Positions 45,444 through 57,400 of a stretch of DNA of 64,000 bases are shown here, piece after piece (position 1 is the stretch's first letter; each line of letters begins with the position of its first letter). A program made the position numbers and the translations under genes. Source of the stretch: Haemonchus contortus (taxonomy: Eukaryota; Nematoda; Chromadorea; Rhabditida; Trichostrongylidae); the NCBI GenBank assembly GCA_000469685.2, contig LS997566.1, positions 29,817,496-29,881,495 of the forward strand. Direction: 5' to 3'. The notes beneath the pieces are model-generated. The model was given only the letters and a program-made list of their open reading frames with translations. It searched no databases and was not told the DNA's origin.

Positions 45444-48400
45444 ATGACAGCGCTCCGATCTAACGTCATGCTGTTTTACATTTTCTGGGTCCTTTTGCGA
45501 ACCCAAACGGTGAGTAAAGTAGTTCTAGAATTCTCGCTTGCTAGCTTTATGTGATCTTCTTTAGCTGTACACTATTTCAAACCTGAGAATATCGCACGTA
45601 ACAACTTTCTTTCTAGTATTTAGTTATTTCTTCTTCAGAAACACCACATAGAGCTACATCATATCCCTTGAGTTTCGGCGAAAATGGGCAGGAAATTTTT
45701 ATTCGCACTGCTCTACACCTTATGACTATGTTATTGAACCTACTATTGAACCTAGATTTCCAAACAATTTCAAGAGTCATACGTTAGTCTGTAAGCATCA
45801 TTTCCTCAATCGAATTCCGTCTTTCCTACGAGAAATTGGTCTAGATGGTTATTCAAACTAATTTCTCTCTCGAAAATGCTTTCGACTGGTGCACCTCCAC
45901 TCTTCATTAGCTTAATGCCACCTGGAAATAACATGCCATGTGCTTTCACAAGCAGCGTCAGCTTTTTTCACACAGCCTTCTGTTTTCGTTTGTGCAGAGT
46001 GTGTTCTACTGCGCGGTCCACATGCATAATTACAGTATATGTTATCATTAAGAGTCCTTGAGTTGGGCGATGATTGAGGTGTACAAGGGTGTACTGGTGG
46101 TTGCGCAAAAACGATTCTCCTCACATCTGCTCGCTTGCAGGTGCCAGCCTATTCAACGTCCCGCTTTCGAATACAGGACCTTTCGATTGTCTCAGAAAAA
46201 TTGTCAAATTGTTGTGAATCAGGTAAGTAGAAGGGACACAATATTCATAGAGCCCCTCAAAGCATCCGCTAATAAGAAAAAAACCTTCAATAGAACGATT
46301 TTTTTAATTACTCGGGTGTACTTTTGTACCTCAACTAATTGTTACCAAAGCTAGGTGGGTCTTGTCGCCATTCACAATTCAAGAACCGAAGTAATTCTTT
46401 CCCGGATCGAGGCTTTCCCTATTCGATGTCGTATTTTTCTTGAACGAATTTCTTCGCTCAAGATGGTCAGATGCTTATAGCTTGCGTCCACATGAGAATC
46501 TTTTGCTCAACCTCTGGGCAGGGAACAAACTTCGCTAAGAGGGACTCAGAAGGCTCCAGTGCAAGTTTAAATTCTGTGGGCACTCGCTCATAACTTATTA
46601 TCAGAAGTGCCGAGAGCCTGCCTTGATCGTGGACATGATTGCTTCGAATTATTACCATTTTGTTTGATTGCTCTAGTTTCCAAAATTTGAAAACCATTAA
46701 GGCTACTTCGTTTGTGACATTTACAAATGAAATTAGATATATCAGTCATTCACCTAATTCAGATTAGGATTCAAGTTTGATTACCATTTGTTTTGCTTTG
46801 CAGAAGTTTTATGTCTTATTTCAGCGAACTCTTCGTGCTCATGTGATGTACAGCTGTCGTTTTGCGCTGGAGTTCGATTCTCGGACAAGAAGCACTACAA
46901 AGACTGTCACTACATCCACTTTCAAACACCGTTTCTCTCTAAGGGTGACTTCCCCTACAATGTCGACGTCCCTATCAGTATTCGATGGCCAGTGGTGAGC
47001 CCAAGTACACCGTTAGAAGAAATCCTTTTTCGTTTGTTTATGTATACTGTCAGCTACTAAGCCAGCCCTTCTCGTGGAGAAGTGACGTGTGCCTTACCGT
47101 ATCTAACAAATGTATTTTTGTTATGGTAATAGCCCCAATCTTTGCATAGGAATCAATAACAGCTGAGGCTGATTCAGAGATGTTGATGGTCCGCTAGAGG
47201 TTTCTTCCGCTATGGAGAAAAACGCCCACACGTGTGGTTTGCGCATGGAGGGAATTCAGCAGGATTGGTGGCTTATTTCGTTAATACAAACGATTGGACG
47301 AATTCCTGTAGTCCATACTCTTGCTTGGACCCAGAGTCTCCATCTTCGTCTTTGCTGCGTACATGAGGGGCCACTGTATTCTGCTGGCTCAGAGTAAATA
47401 ATCTTACAGACTCCTATTCAACTGCAACTCCGGTGTCCTGTTTTGCTCTGTTCCTTTTTTTAGGAAAATCGCCTGTCATTTCGCTGTTTTTTGCTACAGG
47501 CCGTTGGCCCAGATTTTCCACTTTCAACTCCCCGTTTAATGGACTCATGAACGTACACTTTACTCATCATTGACCATGCAAAAACGCACCTCAATGACCT
47601 TTCTGAGGAGATTTGGGCGCTCCTCGGGCCAACGTCTAGCTGAATCCCTACGTCCAACCGAACTCCCGAAGCATTTTCGTGAAGAGACGGAAGGGTTGCG
47701 CTCAACATCTGCGTTTCGACCATCTGTGACTATTCAGTAGGATTGGCGTGAATCGCCAATTCAGACGAACGACTGACAAAGAGCTGTCACAATTCCGGCA
47801 TCAAATGATCAGTAGCAATTAAGGGTAGGATAACTGTCATTCCCACATGAATAAAGACCACCGACTTAGCCTTTGCAAGGCGTACCGTACACCGTCGGCC
47901 GATGCGCCTCTTACGCGGCTAGTGCGCTTGGTCCTTTGAGGGTGGTGGATTATCTGGGGATGAGTGCGAGGTGCTCAAGAGTTCCGGTCGGTGCTAAGAA
48001 CACTGATTATTGATCAGCCGACAATACGTTGTGGTCCACGACTGAACAATTCCATGTAGATTTGGAGGAGAAGGACCCTTGAAAGGAAAGGGTCCCTCAG
48101 GCATTACGGTTATTATGGCCGCACCGATGAATATGCCACCGATACATCCATCCTCGACCATATATTATTCTACCTTATTAATGGTGTACTTGCAACCTAA
48201 ACGATTTAAGAACGATCAAGATAACCTAACAATTCTTGGAATAGGAGGGGGGGGGGGGGGGGGGAGAATTTGAAAGTTTGAAAAACGTTTCGCCCTTGCA
48301 GTGAAGAGGAAATGTTCTACGCACATGCCCTTCTCTTGTCTTTATTCTTTACATTTTCGCAATTTATATAGAGAAAGAAAATTTTGAATCGAATGCTTCG

Positions 48401-51400
48401 CCTTCAATCCGTTTTGACAACTGCTACTTGCACCCACCTGCACGATCATGGAGGCCAGAGCGCTCTTCCCTTTCCTTCTTTAGGTCTAGTCGGTCATTCT
48501 TCTGCTGTGCTTTCTTCACTTTCTCTATCGTCCTTCTCAATGATTTCCGTGTCTAGGAATTTTGCGCCGTGCCGTGCAATTATAGGCACCTGTACGGTCG
48601 ATGGCGCAAGCGAATTAGAAAATTGCTAGGGTCATCAGCTGAAATACGCGAACCAAACCGTCAATTAGCACTTACTTAAAGTCTCTGTTGATACAACACG
48701 TATGGCCACAGACGGACACAGTCCATGGCCATAGCCCCGCTAAGTGCAAGTTCGGGGGTGGTCCAATCACTGTCGCCAATGCCATACGAGGCCAATGAAT
48801 TCTTTGACCACCTGCTCATGTAGACCAACAGAGGGCACAACCCTCATTCCACTACTTAAATACCAACGCATATCCACGGAATATGGTCTTCTGTGCGAAG
48901 CATTCCGTTCGAAATCAATGAGTTTACGAGCGACTGCCTTAATCTATAGCAATAATGATTTTGAAAGGTAATAGCACCAGAACGCCTATTTTTCTGTTTC
49001 ATAATCGTGAAATGACATCCCCAGTTGTACCTAGTGAAAAAGATCTGGTAGCTCCACTATATGTAGAATTACCAGATCACTTTAACCATGCATGATTTCG
49101 GTTTAATTCTCCACTTGAGTGAAAAATTTGTCTACAAAGATCTGCACCCCCCTTCCCCCCCCCCCCACGGCGTGATTGGATATACAGGATCGAACACTAA
49201 ACATCATTTAGGCGCCATTGTAGGTGCCCATCACCTGTATAACACTCTATATCAACTTGTTTTCGCTCCTATGTGTAACTGTGGTGACAATTGAGTGGAG
49301 CCAAGCACACATGATTCAAGAGGATCGAATCCTGGATCAACATCCACCCAGGCCCACCAAAACTTCCTTCTATGGCTCTGCAAATCGGTGTCACATTCGT
49401 TTGGGACGGTCAAAGTACCGGCTTTAACATTGGCTTGCCAGCGAATGTTATTTTACAGGCCACATACCCTTTCAAACACTTCAAAACACGCTACCTGAAT
49501 GGACGTCGAATGCAGGGGCCCAATCAAAACGGCCGCTTTCGGTCGACTTCAAGCTCTTTGTCTTTCAAAGAGAACAATACTGTGGAAACATTTCCGATCT
49601 TTCCGCTGCTTGCAAGTCAACAAACCTTTTCTGTCTGATTGTTCCAGACCGAATGGCAGCTAACAGTGAGTGGTCACGATAGGAGCGGCAAAGTACTTCT
49701 GGAAGTTTCTCGATTCTTCCAGAACATCAGTTCCCATTCTCCTGTTGTTGATATGACGATTGTGAGTCATCTGCCTCATCTTTATTGCAATGTTCGGGTC
49801 CCTATCTCTCTAGCTTTATTTCAACATTATTTCATTTCAGGAGTCTGAAAACATGACCTTGAGCTTTTCCTTCTCCGTGGAATGCGAAGCGAACTTCTAC
49901 GGTCCGACATGCACTGTGTTTTGTAACGAAACATTCAAAGAGTAGGACACTGCTTCACACAACCCAGATCGAAGTTCTGACAGGCTTTGGAATTTTAGTC
50001 AAAACGGCGGTTCGTTCAAGTGCTCGCCAGACGGCAAGAAACTCTGTGAAAGTGGATGGGGTGGTCCACTGTGCAACGAACCGAAGTGCGACCCAACATG
50101 CGGTCATGGAACATGCACTGCACCGAATACTTGCAGGTGACCTCGCATTTCCACGATTTTGTGGCCCAGACCAGACCATTTACCAGTCTCTAATGACATT
50201 CAACAGCTGCACGCGCATTTTAACCTAACGACACCAAAATGGCATCGGGGCAGAGATGACGTCTCCAAAGGGCTTCTGTGTGTATAGATGCAATGCATGT
50301 AGATTGCTGCCTTTAGAAGGTCTTACCAACAATAACAACTTCACAGAGAGACGGGCAGTAGGAACGGTTTTGTATAATCGATTCGCCGCACTCGGCTGTC
50401 GCGGACTTCGCTTAGCCGTTTTTACAGCTGTAGCATTCTTCATACAGCTTAATCGATATGCGATCATTATTTTAGGCATGATTCTACATTCTACTGTTAG
50501 TTCCTGTATCTCTTACCTGCTTCTGCGTTCTGCTACATTCCTTCCAAACTTGTCGCGGCGCGGCGTCCCTCTCGCCGCGACGCGACAGTTTCGTTCCTAC
50601 TGCACCACACCCCACTTCACAACTCTTTTCTGTTGGCGCATAAACAATCATAGGCTAGGTCAGCTAAAAAAATGCATATCAACAACTGCAAAACATGTAC
50701 AATTTGTATTTATTTAACGGTCGTCAATTCCAGAAACAGAAAATAACTAGTGACAAATGCATACGTATTTAAGTACATATGTATGTATTTCACTTCGGTA
50801 AAAATGCACATGCAATTAATGCCGTTTCGGGATCCACATCGATTCCTCTGGAAGATTTAAAATTTTTCCACTTAGAAACCGATGTGAACCGAAGATGAGG
50901 TTGAGGTAAGAAGAGAAAAGCTAAAATAAATGATGAGGAATGATGAAGTCATTTTCTGGCCCATTCTCTGGCATGCTGATCATGCACCAGATGTAACTTG
51001 AAACCGAACATCTCTTAACTCCTTTTTCCCGGCATTACTCTTCCTCGACAGTGGTCGCTGCTGATTGATTCCTATTTTATTTCATATTTATTTATTTATT
51101 TATTTATTTGGTGCACGCTTAGGTGCGCTAATTACAATTCCAAGATCACATTAACTCAACAACCTGCACTCAATTAAAAGAAAGTATGGTTCAAAACAAA
51201 AGGTAGAAAACGAAGGGTAGAAAGATCTCCAGTCAGGTGCAACAAAAAAATATTGAACCGCAGTAGGCACTACGCGAAGGTCAGATAGGTACTACGAGCT
51301 ATATGCTGATAACTGATGAGCATCCACATTTGGATTCATTCGGCTGATGGCGCTAGAGATAACGCCACTCCCAGACAAACACTAGCATACCTTTAGAATC

Positions 51401-54400
51401 GGAGACCGAATTTTCGGAGGTTAGGTATTCCCTACCCCTAACAATTCAGCCTCCGACCCGCCATTACGATCATCACAGCCTTAGAAGAATCATCCGGTGG
51501 TGAGATGAGAAAAGGTAGTGAAATAAGAAAATCGAGTTCTGGTGCAGAGGACACATGACTGATTCCAATAATTCTCCTCACTGGAGACCTACTACCTGAC
51601 CAAAGGAATCATACCACATCTACAATAGATTCTAATAAAACGAAACAAACAAACAAAAAAGAAAAAGAATTATGACGCAAAGAAAAGAATCGGTAGTCCA
51701 GAGCGAGCCCTTTATTTCGCCACAAGTCAACCAGGTTTAAAGATCGTTGCAAAAATCATCAGCAGGAAGAAGCTACAAGCGAAATGCTGAATAGGTTTTT
51801 GCACGTGTTTCGAAATAGTCTTCAAAAATCCTGTATCCCGAGGCGTGATAACAGGTCAGTTTTTTTCCAACCTATTTTTGAAAACGTTACTGTCCTGCGA
51901 AGCGAGAATTTCAGCTGGTAACATCTGAAGCCATTTTGCCCCACGGAAGAGCAGAGAGTTATAAGCTTTACAATACTGCTTTTTCATAAGTTTAGGACAT
52001 TGTAGAGAGAGCTTGTAAGCGCGCCCTCGACAAGGCCTAAGAGTCCAGTAAGTACTTGGCTTCAGTCAACTCGCCCTTTAGAAGCTTGAAGCAAAAAACC
52101 ACATCGTTAAAAAGGCGGCGATAGAAAAGCGTTTTGAGTTTGAATCGATGCAGACGCTCTCTATAATCGGGCATACCAATGGGGTAATCTGGATTCGGAT
52201 AGCATCGATATATCAAAATTTTTCTGAATGTTTGCTGTACCTTCTCTATTTTCACTTGGAACTTTTTTATGTGTGGGCTCCAGATTTGAGATCAATATTC
52301 TAAAATTGGGACCACATAAGCCTTGTAAAGTTTCATCAAGATTGATGCATCATTATACCGGATGTTTCGGAAAATAGCAAAAAGAACACCATATGCCTTT
52401 TGTACAACTAAACTAATGTGATGATCAAAATTCAGCTTTCATGTTCACATGAAAGCCGATGTCACAGACTTCTTCAGAGACCCGTAGAACTACATCTTTG
52501 TATGTGTACGGTACTATGATGGCTTTCCCAATATGAAGTACAGATGTTTTCGACAAATTCACAGGTATTTCCCAGGCGTTAGCCCACTCCATCGTGTTAT
52601 TAATGGGTGTTTCACTATAAACGGCGTATACCTTCATATCATCAGCATACATGCGAACCTTCACTGCTGGATGCGTAGTCAAAAGATTAGGTGAATCATA
52701 AGTATATATTAAGAATGGCACGCCGCTAGTGCATGGATATCGCCTCGAGAGAGAGTCTTCGACTCTAACGCACATGTACCTAAGGCTCAGATAAGACCGC
52801 ACCCATTCAACAAGTGTTCCATTGACACCTAGTTCTCGGAGCTTGAGAAGGAGTTTTTCGTGACTGACTTTATCGAAAGCTTTTGATAAGTCGAAGTATA
52901 TAACGTCGACACCTTGGTCTTAGTTAATAGCCAATTTCCATTCAAATGTACAGTCAGCCATCAGCGTGCAAGTGGAAGCACCCATCAGGAACCCATGTTG
53001 TTCAGGGGTATAAGATTGTTTCTTGTCAAATGAAGTTCGAGTTTGTCACGTATAACTTTATCTAGCACCTTAATCGTAGGGCTAGTGATGCTAACTGGGA
53101 GGAATGATGACACTACCTTCGCATTCGGAACTTTTGGAATAGCTGTTATAATGGATTCTTTCCAGATGGAAGGAATTTCACAGAAAATCAGAGACGCGTT
53201 CAGAATTATACAGATGGGCTTACAAAGAGAGCGGGCACACTTCTTATATACAATCTGGGGAATGCCATCGAACGGTACAGAGCAAGAGCTTTTGAGCGAC
53301 TTCAGAATTCGGAGTACATCTTCGGGAGGTAACATAAGAGATGAAGAATCTGGATGGTTACTGCCCTCTAAAGCTGTATCCAAATTGACCACTGATCCAG
53401 TATATACAGTGGAAAGGAATCGTGCGAGAGTTTCTGCTTTTTCATACCTACTCGAAACCTCTTTGCCAGAGATGTCCTGAAGAATCGGTACAAAGGGCGG
53501 CGATTTTATCTTGTTTCTGAAGAAAGCAAATAACATTCTCTTATCTGTACTGGAGGCGGCTCGCTTTTATTTGTAAGCCAAAAATCTTTTTAAGTGATAA
53601 TTCAGCTCCTTACAGATTTGCTTACAGAGTGTCCAAGGGAACTTTTGTGATTCAGAAAAAAGCCTGACCTCTTGTGCCATCAAATTATTGATGTGTTTCG
53701 GGTAACACACCTTCCGGACTTTCTTAGTTTCAAAAGGCACAAATTTAGCAAATCCAGAATAGAGAATGCGGCAAAATCTTTTGTAGAGGTCATCAACGGA
53801 TCTATATCCCTCAAATGCACCTTGCCAGTCAATGGAGGAAAAGTATTTAGAGAGCGAAGCAAAATCAGTCTTGAAAAAGTTAGGTAAGGGGAGTTGTCTG
53901 AACTCAGGCTGCGCTATGGTAATATCAAAGGCGACAACACTATGATCGGACTCAGCAAAAGGCGAACAAACAGGAACATTCTTGACCACTGGAGCATTGG
54001 CCAGCACTATATCCAGAATGGAGCTTCCACGCGTAGGCTGGGTGACAAGCTGAACTAAAAAACAACATCCAAAAAATTCAAGAAATCTGGGCGACGCGGA
54101 ACTTTTAGCCTTTCCTGTCAACCAGTCTATATCGAGGTTGAAATCACCGAGAACAATTAGATGCTAATTCGAAAAACAGTGGTCAAGTATAGTTTCTATA
54201 AGGCTTTCGTCGTCATCTGAGGTGGAGTTAGGAGGGCGATATATTAAAATAACCGTAAATCGTGTGGAGGAAAAAGGTCAAATCCATGGAGACAAAGAAG
54301 TTCTAATTTCAAACGAGGAGTAGCCACTGTAGTTAAGTTCATCGAGTTCTTGGCAAGGCAACACGCTCATTTATCTCACTTCTTTCTTCGCTTTTCTTCT

Positions 54401-57400
54401 CCAATCTTATCAATTTTTGTTCCTAGATGCGATTTCGGGTGGAAAGGATTGTCTTGCACGGAATGTGTGCCTCTAGCAGGTTGTCAACATGGATCATGTA
54501 GATCGGCGCATCAATGTGTATGTGATTCGAACTGGGGTGGAGTTCTTTGTGACATGTATGTCTGACTTTCAGACTCTTGACTATCTTGACTCTTAAGACC
54601 TGCAATATATGTATAATAATGGCTGCTAGAGTATTTGAGAGCTATCTAATTCAGGGATCTCGATTATTGCTCCAATCATGCAGACGTTTGTGAAAATGGT
54701 GGAACCTGCGTAGCTGATATTACCAACTCCTACAAGTGCATCTGTGCTGAGGGATTCGAGGGAAGAAATTGCGAGCGGCAGGTAAAAAACGTTTTTGCAG
54801 CTTCTGCGTTGATTTCAGAAAGTGACCTATAGATAAGTTTGCGTAGCTTAATCACCCTGATTTTTACCTTCTCCTGTTTTAACAACTCTCACCCCTTTAT
54901 AGGGCCGAATTCATGAGGAGTTCCTGTATCGGAGAAAGGGTCGGAAGGTATGGGTCGTTGTAGCGTAACCATATTCCGCGATGCCACAGTTCTTCCAAAG
55001 CGCCGATTACTATTATCTGCTAGAAATTTGGTTGAAGAGGTCTAACAAAAGGTAGACATGCATCATCTTAAAGGTACAGTTCGCGATAAAAATGGCTTAT
55101 GAGATACCCCGCCGAGATAAATCCGTGGCTTCCTCATATACTACATACATATATGCGGCGCAGTCAGGTCGAAAATCGCCGAGATAGGGCGTTATAAAGG
55201 CTAAAAAATTGTATCGTGTATATGCGTGAACGAATTTTTACGCCATCCTAGAGACTGCACCATCACCATTCACAAGGGGAAACGGGCAGTAGGAACGGCT
55301 TTCTGTAATCGATCCGCCGCATGCGTCTGTCGCGGACCATTTGCCTCGTTCTAATAGTTATAGCATTCTTCATACAGCTGCGCGATTACTACTTTAGGAA
55401 TGATTCTACTGTCAGTTCTTCTGTTCCTGTATTTCTTACTTGTCGCTGCATTCTGCTACATTCCTTCGCGTGCGGCGTCCCTTTCGCCGCGGCGCGACAA
55501 TTTCGCTGCTACTGCACCACACCCATTGTAGAGGCTGCATAGATCACAAGTGAACCTATGCATGACGTTCAAACAAATTGTCATAAACCGCAGCGATAGT
55601 GAAAGGAAATTCTGGACCGTTTTGGCTTGGTGTAGGTAGCTCCTTGCGCATTTGCAAAAAGTGTAATCTCATCCCATTACCCCGGTAACCCCGTACAACC
55701 TTTGTTTCTCCCACTCTTTATTTTTATTCTCCAGGAATTCATGTTGTTTGCAAAGTCGAAGGATTTCTTCGCTTTCTCCGCCCCCGATGCCTAACTCTAC
55801 CTATGTACATCAACACTTCTGTTCTTCAGCTCGAAAAGGGGCACCTCAAAACTATAGTGAACTGTGTTTTTAAGTAAGATTTCGCTGAGCTATGAAATTG
55901 CGCAGTGTCTTCGCTCATGCTCGAAGAGTTATGTTCAAGTAGAGCAGTGAAGAAACGTAGAGAGTTAAGAACTCGAGACTGCGGTGCACATATGACTTCA
56001 ATTTTTTTTATTCAAGCCATAATGAATAATAAGAACTGGTATGGGGAGTCATTCTGAAGAAAGCAGTCATATTAGTTCTTTCAAGAAAGTGGAAGTAACT
56101 CTAATGAGCAACTGCTGACCACTTTTCCTCAGATGCTACCGTTTAGTGTAGTGATGTTTAGCCCGTGAACCTCAACGAAATAGCTCGAGGAATCAGAAAG
56201 AGGCTCCAGTTTGGATCGAGAGTGTTTTCTGAGGATCTATTTCTTAACTCAACGGATTCTTCGATGAACACCTTCCCTAGCTACGAAGTGGGTGCGCTTC
56301 GTTGCGCGCGTCCGTCGAAACTGGGTCACGCCGCAGCCGTCGCATGCGGCGGTCAGCCCGCGATACTTGACGAAGTGAACGGGAATATATTTTCGATCAC
56401 ACACAATCAAGCTCGCCTTGCACGTAAGGCGAAGTGACTTTAATTAGGTGCGAGGTGAGCTACATTAGGTGCGATCGAGAATATATTCGCACACCCCTTG
56501 ACAGACGCCGCAGTTGTCAGTGGGGCATACGTTTTGCGCTTAGTCCACGGGGGAGACGGGCGTTAGGAACGGTTTTGGGTAATCGATTCGCCGCACGCGG
56601 CTGTCGCGGACCACTCAATCGCCGTTATTACAGCTCTAGCGTTCTTCATACAGCTCAATCGATATGCGATCATTATTTTATGCATAATTCTACTATTAGT
56701 ACTTTTGTTCTTGTACTTCTTACCTACTGCTGCATCCTGCTACATTCCTTCGCGCGCGACGCCCCTCTCACCGCGACGCGACCATTTCGTTCCTAACGCG
56801 CCACACCCTGGTCCACGGCAGTCAGCCCAAGAGAAGACAACACGGCCAAATGCAAATCGTTCGCTCCACCGACACTTGGCGGTGCTGTAGTGCCATCTTG
56901 GGACCTCATTGGGTACGCCGCGCGCGACGTGGGCGAAGTGACCTACTTCCGACGGACGCGCGCAACGGACGTTTCCCTACGCAGTATAACGCAACACTGT
57001 GGTATTGAGAAATATTGTGAAATCTGTTGCAAAATCTTTCAGGTATCGAGAGAAGGGATCGACTGTGCCATGCTAAGCTGTGGAGAAGGAGTGTGCATCA
57101 TGAAGCCGACGCCACGCTGTGAATACCCTAATGGTAATAAGACAGTTTTTGAATCTAACCAAACGTAATAGCACGTCGAAAAATAGGGGACAGCATAAAC
57201 GCTCCTCAGATAGGCGATGCCTACGATACACGTTCAGAGAAAATGTAGAGACATTTTCTCTGAAGAGAATTTTCCTTGGTCATATTTTTTTTGAATCATA
57301 ACTATTTTCCAGGTAAAACATCCGACTTATCAAATCGAATTGATTTCCTGATGGTGAGTGTGATCCTTTTGATGGTCGCACTGTGTCTTGCCATTATAAG

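Noticed and set aside
49372..49638. 88-codon ORF before the fourth DSL exon
   Set aside because: It does not join in phase with the flanking exons, while 46994 and 49648 join directly in phase 0 and give a sensible N-terminal domain.
52985..54121. Minus-strand ORFs as host genes inside the DSL intron
   Set aside because: They carry endonuclease and reverse-transcriptase motifs and are interrupted, so they belong to a decayed LINE.
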